Below are positions 26,793 through 35,645 of a stretch of DNA of 64,000 nucleotides, piece by piece (positions within the stretch are counted from its first letter, which is position 1; every line of letters begins with the position of its first letter). The position numbers were made by a program, and so were the translations under genes. The DNA comes from Kocuria marina (GTDB lineage Bacteria; Actinomycetota; Actinomycetes; Actinomycetales; Micrococcaceae), in contig BMZV01000001.1 in NCBI GenBank assembly GCA_014652975.1, positions 930,001-994,000 of the forward strand, written 5' to 3'. Below the pieces are notes generated by a model. It did not search any database. It had not been told where the DNA came from and was given only the letters and a program-made list of their open reading frames with translations.

Positions 26793-26816
26793 ACCCAAAA
26801 ACTCCAGGAGGTGCCC

Positions 26817-28109
26817 GTGTCGGTCGACGCGAAGGACGACGTTCCCACAGGTCAACTGCCGGTTGTGGTGGAGCAGGCCACGCCCGGTCCCGCGCACTCG
26901 GCGGGCCCGGCACGGCTGGTCACGCCCACGTTCGTGGTGGCGTGGGTGGTCAACTTCCTGCAGTACCTGACCTTCTACATGCTGGTCACCACCATGGCGC
27001 TGTACGCCGTGAAGAGTTTTGCGGCCTCGGACGCCGTGGGCGGTTTCGCGTCCAGTGCGTTCGTGGTGGGGGCGACCATCGCGCGGCTGGTCTCCGGATA
27101 CCTCGTGGACATCCTTGGCCGCCGGAAGATGCTGCTGATCGCGCTCGTGGTCGTGGTGGTCGCGTGCGCGCTGTACCTGCCTGCCGGGTCTCTGCCCGTG
27201 CTGATCGGGGTACGTCTGCTGCACGGTTTCGGGTACGCGTTCGCGAGCACCGCCGTGATGACGATTGCGCAGTCCGTGATCCCCGACTCCCGCCGCGGCG
27301 AGGGCACCGGGTACTTCGCGCTGGGCACCACGCTGGCCACTGCGGTGGGGCCCGCACTGGGGCTCTTCCTGGTGGGTTCGCTGAACTACACGTGGCTGTT
27401 CTGGACGACCCTCGTCACCGCCGTGCTCGGCCTGGTGCTGGGTGTCTTCCTGCGGGAGCCCCTGGTCAAGCGTGAAGCCCAGGCCAACCAGGAGGTGGAC
27501 AAGCAGCGCGCCGCTTTCTCGCTCAGCGACATCGCCCACCCGGCAGTGCTGCCCATCGGCTCCTTCATGCTGGTGGTGGGCGTCTGCTACGCGGGCGTGA
27601 TCACCTACCTCAACGCCTATGCCGAGGACCGCGGAGTCACCACCGGCGCCGCCCTGTTCTTCGTGGCGTACGCCGTGGCCATGCTGATCATGCGCCTAGT
27701 GCTGGGCAAGGTGCAGGACCAGCGCGGCGACAACGTGGTGGTCTACCTGGGCCTCGTCTGCTTCGCTGTGGCCCTGGGCATCCTGGCTGTGGCCAATCAG
27801 GACTGGCAGGTGGTCGTGGCCGGCGCCATGACCGGTCTGGGCTACGGCACCCTCATGCCGGCCGCGCAGGCCATCGCCGTAAGCGCGGTGCCCGCCCACA
27901 AGCTGGGCACCGGCATCTCCACGCTGCTGTTGCTCATGGACGTGGGCGTGGGCGTGGGTCCCGTGATTCTGGGTCTGTTGCTCTCCGCCGCCGGTTTCGG
28001 GGCCATGTACGCGGTTCTCGCCGTGCTGGTAGTCGTTGCCGCCGTGCTGTACCACGCGGTGCACGGCCGGCACCCGCACGCCAAGCGGGGGCGGCTCGTG
28101 GTGGACTGA
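26817..28109 (+). CDS. MFS transporter
   Basis: 430 residues from a GTG at 26817, six bases after AGGAGG. Twelve membrane helices; the loop 2-3 signature appears as RLVSGYLVDILGRRKM, and the motif at helix 5 contains ALGTTLATAVGPALGLFLVG. Substrate unknown. Neighbouring MarR and operator sites suggest induction by a drug or metabolite. The gene ends at a hairpin terminator. Confidence 0.9.
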   Translation: MSVDAKDDVPTGQLPVVVEQATPGPAHSAGPARLVTPTFVVAWVVNFLQYLTFYMLVTTMALYAVKSFAASDAVGGFASSAFVVGATIARLVSGYLVDILGRRKMLLIALVVVVVACALYLPAGSLPVLIGVRLLHGFGYAFASTAVMTIAQSVIPDSRRGEGTGYFALGTTLATAVGPALGLFLVGSLNYTWLFWTTLVTAVLGLVLGVFLREPLVKREAQANQEVDKQRAAFSLSDIAHPAVLPIGSFMLVVGVCYAGVITYLNAYAEDRGVTTGAALFFVAYAVAMLIMRLVLGKVQDQRGDNVVVYLGLVCFAVALGILAVANQDWQVVVAGAMTGLGYGTLMPAAQAIAVSAVPAHKLGTGISTLLLLMDVGVGVGPVILGLLLSAAGFGAMYAVLAVLVVVAAVLYHAVHGRHPHAKRGRLVVD

Positions 28110-28123
28110 GGTTCGCTCTTTCG

Positions 28124-28155
28124 GGGGCCCGTGGCGTGTGCCGCGGGCCCCTTTT
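28124..28155 (+). terminator. Terminator of the MFS gene
   Basis: GGGGCCCGTGG pairs with CCGCGGGCCCC (one G-T pair) and is followed by TTTT, 15 bp after the stop codon. Confidence 0.8.
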
Positions 28156-28239
28156 GGTTGTGCGGCTGGGCGGGGGCGACGACGGTGCGTGGCCACGGGT
28201 ACGCGCGGGACTGCTGCACGGATAGGTGACAGGTAGTAG

Positions 28240-29142
28240 TCACGCCGCCAGTGCGACGGTCGTGTTCACGATGGTCTCGAACCCAATGGGCGTCAAACAG
28301 CCTAGGCGGGCCTGGCGCCGACGCCGGTGGTAGGTCCGCTCGATCCAGGTCACGATCGCGATGCGCAGCTGCTCACGAGTGTTCCAGGAGCGGCGGTCGA
28401 GGACGTTCTTCTGCAGCAACGCGAAGAAGCTCTCCATGGCTGCGTTGTCTTTGCTGGACCCGACTCTGCCCATACTCCCGACCATGCGGTGCCGGCCCAG
28501 AGCACGCCGGAACTTCCGGCTTCGGAATTGAGATCCTCTGTCCGAATGCACCACGCAGCCGGCGACATCACCGCGCATCGCGACAGCGTCCTCAAGCGCC
28601 TGGACGGCCAAGCGGAACTTCATCCTCGAGTCGATCGAGTACCCGACGATCCGGCCGCTGAACACGTCCCTGATCGCGCAGAGATACAGCTTGCCCTCGG
28701 CGGTGCCGTGTTCGGTGATGTCGGTGAGCCACAGCTGGTTCGGGGCGTCAGCAGTGAAGACGTGCCGGGTCCTGCCGTGCTCGTCCACTACAGCACATAG
28801 GTCCTCGTGGACCGGCGGCCCGGGGCTCTTGCCGTTCTTGGCGCGTTTCTTGCCAAACGCCGGCCACCAGCCCTGTTGCGAACAGATCGACCACGCGGCC
28901 CGCCCGGTCATCACCTGACCTGCCTCGGCGGCCTCTTCGTGCAGGTACCGATACCCGAACTCCGGGTCGTCCCGGTGTGCGTCGAACAGCGCGTTCGCTC
29001 GGTGCGCCGCGGTCAGGTTGGCAGCGGTTACGGGCGCCTGCAGCCACCGGTAGTACTGCTGGCGGGCGATCTTGAGGACCCGGCACGTCACCGTGACGGG
29101 GATCCTGTCATCGGCCAGCTCGCGGTCGAGCGGGCACCTCAT
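28240..29142 (-). CDS. IS3-family transposase OrfB (DDE integrase core)
   Basis: 300 residues. The catalytic triad is visible: Asp in WLTDITEH, Asp in HSDRGSQF, Glu in AMESFFALLQ. The N-terminal half has the HTH_21-like region (ANALFDAHRDDPEFGYR). The reading frame is intact and starts with an ATGA overlap on orfA, as expected for programmed frameshifting or coupling in this family. Confidence 0.92.
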   Translation of the reverse strand: MRCPLDRELADDRIPVTVTCRVLKIARQQYYRWLQAPVTAANLTAAHRANALFDAHRDDPEFGYRYLHEEAAEAGQVMTGRAAWSICSQQGWWPAFGKKRAKNGKSPGPPVHEDLCAVVDEHGRTRHVFTADAPNQLWLTDITEHGTAEGKLYLCAIRDVFSGRIVGYSIDSRMKFRLAVQALEDAVAMRGDVAGCVVHSDRGSQFRSRKFRRALGRHRMVGSMGRVGSSKDNAAMESFFALLQKNVLDRRSWNTREQLRIAIVTWIERTYHRRRRQARLGCLTPIGFETIVNTTVALAA

Positions 29143-29442
29143 TTTCTCGGCAGATTCGCCTGGGACAGATAGGCAGCGGCCCGGCGCAGCACCTCGTTCT
29201 TTTGCTCGAGCAACCGGATCCGCTTTTTCGCCTCGCGCAGTTCGACATTTTCGGCCGCGGTTGTTCCGGGCCCAGCACCGGCCTCGACATCGGCCTGGCG
29301 CATCCAGTTACGTAAGCAGGACTCGGCGATCCCGAAGTCCGAAGCGATCTGCGTGATGCACTGGCCGGGTTCACGGTCGCGGGCGACGTTCACGACATCG
29401 TCGCGGAACTCCTGGGGGTAAGGGTTTGGCCACGGTGCTCAT
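29139..29442 (-). pseudogene. IS3-family OrfA, frameshifted near the start
   Basis: The ATG at 29442 follows GGGAGG. After six codons an extra base near 29420 (a TTA where TAC would keep the frame) moves translation out of frame; the conserved helix-turn-helix (CITQIASDFGIAESCLRNWM) and leucine-zipper part continue in the other frame to 29139. The length is 3n+1. Unless a GTG at 29393 is used, OrfA is broken and the element may be immobile. Confidence 0.7.
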
Positions 29443-29598
29443 CCTCCCAGCGACACCTCACAGCGTCACAGATCAGATGCCACCAACCCATGCAGCAGTC
29501 CCGTGGACGAGAACATCTCCTAGGGCATCTCCGACTCATTTAGGCGGAAACCACTGGGCCGCTCCATAAACGGCGGGAAGTAAAATGCTGTGACTGGG

Positions 29599-29613
29599 TA
29601 CCCCCCGGGGGTA
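29599..29613 (+). promoter_or_regulatory. CsoR-type copper operator
   Basis: The perfect inverted repeat TACCCCCCGGGGGTA matches the Cu(I)-responsive CsoR operator of actinobacteria. A minus-10-like TAAAAT lies at 29581-29586, so the operator covers the expected transcription start of the DUF4396 gene. No csoR gene is in this window. Confidence 0.7.
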
Positions 29614-29626
29614 TACGGTTGATGCT

Positions 29627-30244
29627 ATGAACACGCCCGCCACCACCCACCCCACCGATCACTCGGACTCCCTCTCGGGCCACGACATGCACGACCACGC
29701 CCCCTCCAACCACGCAGGCCACGACATGTCCAACATGGCCGCCAGCGCCACCCTCCACTGCCTCACCGGCTGCTCCATCGGTGAGATCCTCGGCCTGATC
29801 CTGGCCACCGTGTTCGGGTGGGGCAACGTCACCAGCACCGCCGTGGCCATCGCCCTGGCTTTCGTGTTCGGCTATGCCCTGTCCTCCCTGCCCCTGCTAC
29901 GCGCCGGCATCAGCGTGGGTCGGGCCCTGCGTCTCGTGCTCGCCGCGGACACCGTCTCCATCCTCACCATGGAGGTCGTGGACAACCTCGTCATGTGGCT
30001 GGTCCCCGGCGCCATGGACGCCGGCCTGCTCGATGCCCTCTTCTGGGGCTCCATGGCCCTGTCCCTCGTGATCGCGTACTTCGCGGCATACCCGGTGAAC
30101 AAGGCCCTGCTGCGCCGCGGCAAGGGCCACGCCATCACCCACCACGCCTCCGGTGGTGGCCCCATGGACAACCGCCCCCTGGCGTACGGCATCAGCGCGT
30201 TCATGCTGGGCGGCTTCGTCGCCTCCCTCGGTACCCTGCTGTAG
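29627..30244 (+). CDS. DUF4396 membrane protein with His/Met-rich N-terminus
   Basis: 205 residues. The first 35 residues are rich in His, Asp and Met (HDMHDHAPSNHAGHDM) and could bind metal. About five membrane helices follow, with the DUF4396 segment HCLTGCSIGEILGL near residue 45. The function of the family is unknown; a copper role is inferred from the operator and the downstream lipoprotein. The end of the gene carries a 15-bp tandem repeat (CCCTGCTGTAGGG-type, 30233-30262) that includes the stop codon. Confidence 0.8.
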   Translation: MNTPATTHPTDHSDSLSGHDMHDHAPSNHAGHDMSNMAASATLHCLTGCSIGEILGLILATVFGWGNVTSTAVAIALAFVFGYALSSLPLLRAGISVGRALRLVLAADTVSILTMEVVDNLVMWLVPGAMDAGLLDALFWGSMALSLVIAYFAAYPVNKALLRRGKGHAITHHASGGGPMDNRPLAYGISAFMLGGFVASLGTLL

Positions 30245-30364
30245 GGCACCCTGCTGTAGGGAACCAGTGAAGCAGGGTTCCGCTGCCACCGCGCACTCCC
30301 ACCAGAAACCCGCCCGTACCGGGGTCCAGCAACCCGGGCGGGCCCGCAGAAAGGATCCTTTCCC

Positions 30365-30991
30365 ATGCGTCGACTTCCCCTCACCCTCGCCGGTCTCGCC
30401 ATCCTGGTGACCGCCACCGCCTGTTCCGCCGGTTCCGATTCCGCGGACCACTCCGCCCACGAGGGCCACGAGACCAGCGCGACCTCCAGCGCGACGAGCC
30501 AGGCGACGTCGTCCTCCGCGAGTGGCACGCCCAGTGCGAGCCAGGGCGGGCACGAGCACATGCACGCCATGGACGGTGGCCCCGCCCCGGAGGGCATCAC
30601 CGCCGCGGAGAAGCCCACCTACCCGGTGGGCACGCAGGTCACGCTGACCGCCGACCACATGGAGGGCATGAAGGGCGCCCCGGCCACTGTGGTGGGCGCT
30701 TACAAGACCGTGGCCTACGCCGTGAACTACACCCCCACGGACGGCGGACCCGAGGTCACCAACCACAAGTGGGTCGTCCAGGAGGAACTCCAGGGTGCCG
30801 GTTCCGAGCGCCTCGCGGACGGGACCGAGGTCACCATCGAGGCGGACCACATGCCCGGCATGAAGGGCGCCACGGGCACCGTTGCCTCCTCAACCACCCA
30901 GACGGTCTACATGGTGGACTACGAGGCGGACGGCATGACCATGACCAACCACAAGTGGGTCGTGGAGAAGGAGATGAAGCCCCGCGGCTGA
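30365..30991 (+). CDS. YdhK-type (DUF1541) lipoprotein
   Basis: 208 residues. A signal peptide ends in the lipobox VTATAC (Cys near residue 20). A His/Ser-rich spacer leads to two DUF1541 repeats of about 55 residues, each with ADHMxGMKGA and ending in TNHKWVV. The His/Met content and the upstream copper-type operator suggest binding of copper outside the membrane. It probably shares the transcript of the DUF4396 gene, 120 bp upstream. Confidence 0.88.
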   Translation: MRRLPLTLAGLAILVTATACSAGSDSADHSAHEGHETSATSSATSQATSSSASGTPSASQGGHEHMHAMDGGPAPEGITAAEKPTYPVGTQVTLTADHMEGMKGAPATVVGAYKTVAYAVNYTPTDGGPEVTNHKWVVQEELQGAGSERLADGTEVTIEADHMPGMKGATGTVASSTTQTVYMVDYEADGMTMTNHKWVVEKEMKPRG

Positions 30992-31112
30992 TTTCACCGC
31001 ACCAAGCGTCATCTCCCGCCAACCTGCATGTTTTCGAATACTCTTGGCTTCATCTCCTCCGCTGCCGCGGATTCGGAGCGTGTCCATCCCCCCAGACACA
31101 CGGAGCGCCCTC

Positions 31113-31625
31113 GTGAGCCCTGAACACCCGTCCGTCCTCGTTGCGGACGACGACCCCGACATTCGCGACCTCGTGGTCTTCAAACTGCAGCAGGCGGGAT
31201 ACGAGGTCCGGGCGGTGGAGGATGGCACCGCTGCGCTGAGCGCGCTGGAGGAAGGCATCCCAGACATCGTGGTGCTGGACGTCATGATGCCCGGTCTCAG
31301 CGGACTGGACGTGCTGCGCCAGATCCGTGCCACCGAGGCTCTGAAACACCTCAAAGTGGTCCTGCTGACCGCCCGAGCCAGGGACGCGGACGTGGACGAC
31401 GGGTACAACACCGGTGCGGACGAGTACGTCACCAAGCCCTTCAGCCCCCGTGAGCTGCTGCACCGTGTGAACAGCCTCCTCGGCCGGGGGGCGGTGACCC
31501 GCAGTGGCGACCCCCACGGTGGTCTCCGCGCAGCTGCTGTCCTGGGTGCTGTGGGTTCTGGTATGGGCCGCGGCCCTGCTCCTCGCGACCGTCCTGGGAA
31601 CGCGTGCAGGCCGGCAGTGGCGTGA
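31113..31625 (+). CDS. Response regulator, receiver domain only
   Basis: 170 residues from a GTG at 31113 with GGAG seven bases upstream. The receiver residues are visible: acidic pair in VADDDPD, phospho-acceptor Asp in VVLDVMMPG, Lys in YVTKPFSP. There is no DNA-binding domain. The final 40 residues after LLGRG are Gly/Arg/Pro-rich and overlap the next gene by 122 bp, so the functional protein may effectively end near residue 130. It is first gene of an operon with a HEAT protein, a glycosyltransferase and a histidine kinase; it could act through protein contact rather than transcription. Confidence 0.88.
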   Translation: MSPEHPSVLVADDDPDIRDLVVFKLQQAGYEVRAVEDGTAALSALEEGIPDIVVLDVMMPGLSGLDVLRQIRATEALKHLKVVLLTARARDADVDDGYNTGADEYVTKPFSPRELLHRVNSLLGRGAVTRSGDPHGGLRAAAVLGAVGSGMGRGPAPRDRPGNACRPAVA

Positions 31626-32601
31626 ACGCCGGGACGCGAAGCTGCTCGGTGAGTTGCGCCCCGCAATGCTCGAGGTCGCGTCCGGTGAGGACGACGACGC
31701 CTCCGCCCTGCGCCGCCTGACCGCGGTGCCCCGGCGCCGCGTACCGGTGGTGGACCGCGCCGTCTCCGCGATGCTCTCCAAGGTCAGGGGGGAGCCCGCC
31801 CGTGCTCTGGCCAGGGTGCTCGACGCCCACGGACGCGCCGAGTGGGCCATCGCGGGGCTCTCCTCCCACAGCGCGGTGCGCCGTGCCCACGCTGCCTGGA
31901 CCCTCGGGCTGATGCGCGCTCGCGAGTCCGCGCCCCGGATCCTGCCCCTGCTCCAGGACCGTTCCGCGGACGTGGTGGTTGCTGCCGCCCGTGCCCTGGC
32001 GCTGCTCGGCGACGGCTCCGCGGCCCGCCCCGTGCTGCGCGCGGTGGCGCCGCGGCGTCGTCCCCGCGGACTGCCCAGCTGGGTGGCCGTGGAGTCCCTG
32101 TGCGCCTTCGACGACGCAGCGGCACCCGTGTTCGAGGAGGCCACCCTGCACCCGGACCCGGCGGTGCGCCACGTGGCGGCAACTGTGATCGGAGTGCGCC
32201 CCGTGCCAGGTGCCGCTCCCGTCGTGCGTGAGCGCCTGGCACAGGAGACCGACCCCCGGGCCCTCACCGCCTTCGTCGGCGCCCTGGGATGGGTGGGGGG
32301 AGCGCAGGACCTCGCCGTCCTGTCCGGGCTCGCCCGCCACCGGGACGAGAGCGTGGCGCTCGCCGCCGTGGAGTCCCTCGAACGGCTGGGTCTGCCCGCC
32401 TCCGTGGCGGCCCTGGGCCCCCTGGTCGAGGACACCCGGCCCCGGTTGGCGGAGCGGGCCGCGGTGGCTCTCACCGAACTGGGCCCTGCCGGGCGGGAGC
32501 GGCTGCTGGGCGCCCTGGACGGGGACACCCCTGCCGTGCACCCCGCCCGCTACGTGCTGCAGCTGAGCGCCATGAGAGGAGCCGGCCGTGGAGTGGTTTG
32601 A
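31504..32601 (+). CDS. HEAT-repeat protein with N-terminal membrane anchor
   Basis: 365 residues from a GTG at 31504. One membrane helix (about residues 10-30) precedes a cytoplasmic part made of alpha-helical HEAT-like repeats (for example AARALALLGDG, AAVESLERLGLPA, AVALTELG) through the C-terminus. HEAT repeats are scaffolds for protein contact. It sits between the response regulator and the glycosyltransferase, overlapping both, so a linking role is inferred. The exact start is uncertain because of the long overlap upstream. Confidence 0.75.
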   Translation: MATPTVVSAQLLSWVLWVLVWAAALLLATVLGTRAGRQWRERRDAKLLGELRPAMLEVASGEDDDASALRRLTAVPRRRVPVVDRAVSAMLSKVRGEPARALARVLDAHGRAEWAIAGLSSHSAVRRAHAAWTLGLMRARESAPRILPLLQDRSADVVVAAARALALLGDGSAARPVLRAVAPRRRPRGLPSWVAVESLCAFDDAAAPVFEEATLHPDPAVRHVAATVIGVRPVPGAAPVVRERLAQETDPRALTAFVGALGWVGGAQDLAVLSGLARHRDESVALAAVESLERLGLPASVAALGPLVEDTRPRLAERAAVALTELGPAGRERLLGALDGDTPAVHPARYVLQLSAMRGAGRGVV

Positions 32602-34033
32602 GCTGCTGCGCGGCGCTGTGGCCGGGATCCTGGCGTTCATTGCGGTGCCGGTGCTGATCTACTTCCTGCTGATCAACACGTCCTACCTGGTGATGATCGT
32701 CCTGGCGGCGGTGGACTTCGTGGCCTACCGCCGCCGGATCCCGTTCGCGGGGCGGGAGGAACTGATGCGCTCCCGCACCATGCCCGGCATCAGCGTGGTG
32801 GCACCCATGCACAACGAGGAGGTCGGCATCCGCGTGGCCGTGGAGTCCTTTCTGTCGCTGCAGCACCCGCGCCACGAGGTGATCGTGGTGGACGACGGCA
32901 GCACCGACAACGGTTTCGAGGTGCTGCGCCGGGCCTTCGACCTGGTGCCGGTGTCCCGGCAGATGCCCGAGGACGTTCCGGTGCGGGAGGCACCGACCAG
33001 CATTCACGTCCCACGGGACGGGCGGACCCGACTGACCGTGGTGCACAAGCGCAACTCGGGCCGCTCCGACTCCACCAATGTGGGCGTCAACCTGGCCCGC
33101 GAGGACCTGGTGCTGTTCGTGGACTCGGACTCCATCCTGGACCCCGGGGCGCTGCTGACGGTGTCCCGGCCCTTCATCGAGGACCCGATCTCCACGGTCG
33201 CCGCCGGGGGAGTGATCCGCGCCGTCAACGGGTGCCGCGTGAAGGGCGGCCGTGTCCTGGAGGTGCGCATGCCGGGCACGCCGCTCGCGGACATCCAGGT
33301 GATGGAGTACCTGCGAGCCTTCCACCTGGGACGCGCAGGCTGGTCCCGGATCAACGCGCTGCTGCTGATCAGCGGCGCGTTCGGTGTCTTCCGCCGGGAT
33401 GCCCTCGTGGCGGTGGGAGGCCTGGACGCCTCGAGCATCGGTGAGGACTTCGAACTGGTGATGCGTCTGCACCGGACCTTCCGCAGGCAGCGTCGGCCCT
33501 ACCGCGTCACCTTTCTCACGGAGCCCATCTGCTGGACGGAGGTCCCCAGCACCCTGCCCGTGCTGCGGCGGCAGCGGGCGCGCTGGCACCGGGGTCTGTG
33601 GGAGACCCTGTGGGCCTACCGGGACATGCTGTTCAACCCCCGCTACGGCCGGCTGGGTCTCGTGGCGGTTCCGTACTACTGGCTCTTCGAGCTGATCGCC
33701 CCGCTGCTGGAACTCGCCGGGCTGGTACTGATCGCCCTGGGCTTCGCGCTGGGACTCGTGTCCTGGCAGTACTTCCTGTTGTTCATGCTCGTGGCCTACG
33801 CGTATGCGATCATCGTGACCCTCGCGGCCGTGACGATCGAGGAGCTGAGCTACCACAAGTACCCCCGCTGGCGGGACCTGGGCATCACGCTGGGCGCGGT
33901 GGTCCTGGAGAACCTGGGCTACCGCCAGCTCACGGCGTGGTGGCGCATGGAGGGCTGGGTGGCTTCCCTGCTGGGGCGCCGCCAGCAGTGGGGCACCATG
34001 ACCCGTTCGGGTTTCACGGAGGTGGATGGATGA
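32588..34033 (+). CDS. Family 2 glycosyltransferase, processive-synthase type
   Basis: 481 residues from a GTG at 32588 after GAGAGGAG. It has an N-terminal membrane helix, then a GT-A domain with VVAPMHNEE near 72, VVDDGSTD near 97, the metal-binding DSDS near 178, the acceptor motif GEDFELVMRLH near 284 and the QRARW signature near 329 of cellulose, hyaluronan and poly-GlcNAc synthases; then several C-terminal membrane helices. It should polymerise or transfer a sugar on the cytoplasmic face and pass the product through the membrane; the sugar is unknown. Its stop overlaps the start of the kinase gene (ATGA). Confidence 0.88.
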   Translation: MEWFELLRGAVAGILAFIAVPVLIYFLLINTSYLVMIVLAAVDFVAYRRRIPFAGREELMRSRTMPGISVVAPMHNEEVGIRVAVESFLSLQHPRHEVIVVDDGSTDNGFEVLRRAFDLVPVSRQMPEDVPVREAPTSIHVPRDGRTRLTVVHKRNSGRSDSTNVGVNLAREDLVLFVDSDSILDPGALLTVSRPFIEDPISTVAAGGVIRAVNGCRVKGGRVLEVRMPGTPLADIQVMEYLRAFHLGRAGWSRINALLLISGAFGVFRRDALVAVGGLDASSIGEDFELVMRLHRTFRRQRRPYRVTFLTEPICWTEVPSTLPVLRRQRARWHRGLWETLWAYRDMLFNPRYGRLGLVAVPYYWLFELIAPLLELAGLVLIALGFALGLVSWQYFLLFMLVAYAYAIIVTLAAVTIEELSYHKYPRWRDLGITLGAVVLENLGYRQLTAWWRMEGWVASLLGRRQQWGTMTRSGFTEVDG

Positions 34034-35605
34034 GCGCCCGCTTCCTGGCAGTGACCCGCGTGCGGGACGGTGTCCGCCACCGCGGGGTGCGCGCCATCCT
34101 CCTGCAGGTGCTCGCCCTGTTGTGCCTCGCACTGCTCTTCACCGGCGCCACCGCACTGTGGGGACTGCACACGGTGCAGCAGAACGTGGCCGCCACGCGC
34201 ACCACCATCACACCCCTGATGGATGCCACGCACCAGCTGGAGGCCACGCTGCTGCGCGCCCAGACGGCCGCGCGGGGCTACTCGGTCAGCGGAGACCAGG
34301 CTTTCGCGCGGGAGTACGCTGAGGCCACTGCGGACCTCACTGCAGCCCAGGACGTCCTGGGTGAGGTGGCGGCCGGGCGGCTGCCGCAGCTGCGGTCCTT
34401 GAACGAGTCCGTGGACACGTGGCTCGGCCTCACTCGGGAACCAGGGGGGGGACACCCCGCGGAGATCTCTGGACCTGCCCCCTACGACATCCGCCATGGA
34501 CCGGGCCCTCGGCACACTGGAGGACGTCCGGGCGGACGCCTCCCGCCTGCGGGAGCAGCGCAGAGCGGATCTGAACCGGTCCATGACCCTGGCCGCGGCC
34601 GCCGTGGTGACTGCCGCGATGCTGTCGATCGCGGTGGCGTTCCTCGCCCTGGGCCGCGCGGACCGCGCCCTCGGGGCGCCGCTGCTCGCGCTGCAGTGCA
34701 CGGTGGCGAGGCAGCGCGCGGGCGATCACGACGCCGTCGCGGAAACCTCCCATGGCGCTCTTGAAGTGGTGGGCCTCGCCGCGTCCTTCAACGCCTTCAC
34801 CCGCGAGGCCCGGGACGTGGCGGAGCAGCGGGAGCGCACCCTGGAGCAGCTCACGGAGCTCAACCGCCAGAAATCCGTGTTCGTCTCCACCACCAACCAC
34901 GAGCTGCGAACCCCGCTCACGTCCATCAGCGGCTATGTGGAGATGCTCCAGGACGGGGACTTCGACAGTGTCGGCCCGGAACAGGCCCGCGTGCTGGAAG
35001 TGGTGCGGCGCAACACGGAACGGCTGCGGCTGCTGATCGAGGACCTGCTGCTGATCAACAAGCTGGACCGGGACCAGGAGAACCGCTCGGCGCGCCACTG
35101 TGTGCTGGACCTCGCAGAGTGCGTGTCCGGGGTGGTCACCAATCTCGTTCCCCAGGCCGCGGCGGGCGAGGTGACCGTCCACGCGGACACGGACGGTTCG
35201 TGGCCCGTGTTCGGGGACCGGGACCGTCTGGAGCGGGCCGTCACCAACGTGGTGGGTAACGCCATCAAGTTCACCCCGCCCCACGGTGCCGTCTCGCTGA
35301 CGCTGGAAGGCACGCCCGATGGCACGGGAGTCCGCCTGACGTGCACGGACACCGGGATGGGCATTCCCGAGAAAGAGGTGGGGTCCCTCTTCACGAGCTT
35401 CACCCGGGCCTCCAACGCCACGGCCCAGCAGGTGCCCGGAACGGGACTGGGGCTCGTGATCATGCGCACCATCGTGGAGCAGCACGGGGGGTCCGTGGCC
35501 CTGGAGTCGGTGGAGGGGGAAGGCACCACTGTCACGCTGAATCTCCCCCTGGCGACCCAGCGGAGCGAACCGGTGCAGCGGGTTGTGGCTACCGATGCTC
35601 CGTGA
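34030..35605 (+). pseudogene. Membrane histidine kinase with CHASE3-like sensor, frameshifted at a G8 run
   Basis: Starting at the ATG at 34030 the first frame encodes a membrane helix (about residues 21-43) and a CHASE3-like four-helix sensor (ARGYSVSGDQAFAREY). At the run of eight G (34444-34451) the coding content moves to the next frame, where a second helix, HisKA (TNHELRTPLTSISGY) and HATPase_c (NVVGNAIKF, DTGMGIP, GTGLGL) follow to 35605. With seven G the whole would be a 524-residue kinase. Either it is a pseudogene, a sequencing error, or a gene switched by slippage. The N-terminal frame alone would give a sensor without a kinase; a GTG or ATG near 34496 could start a kinase without a sensor. 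Confidence 0.8.
34444..34451 (+). repeat. Homopolymer of eight G at the kinase frameshift
   Basis: Eight consecutive G interrupt the histidine kinase frame exactly where the sensor meets the kinase part. Loss of one G restores the frame. Such tracts are typical slippage hot spots. Confidence 0.85.
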
Positions 35606-35617
35606 TGCTCTCCTGAA

Positions 35618-35632
35618 TGAGAATTGTTCGCA
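35618..35632 (+). promoter_or_regulatory. Zur-box-like site upstream of rpmJ
   Basis: TGAGAATTGTTCGCA agrees with the actinobacterial Zur consensus TGAnAATnnTTnnCA with dyad symmetry at 5 of 7 pairs. It lies 14 bp before an rpmJ of the cysteine-free type, a gene class commonly repressed by Zur. Confidence 0.45.
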
Positions 35633-35645
35633 ACCATGAGGTTCC

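Larger units (their letters stand above)
28206..29503 (-). mobile_element. IS3-family insertion sequence
   Basis: About 1.3 kb bounded by imperfect terminal inverted repeats: CGGGACTGCTGCA at 28206-28218 is repeated as its complement at 29491-29503, and matches continue inward for about 12 more bases. It carries overlapping orfA and orfB on the minus strand. No clear target-site duplication is visible. It lies just upstream of the copper-type operator at 29.6 kb. Confidence 0.85.
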
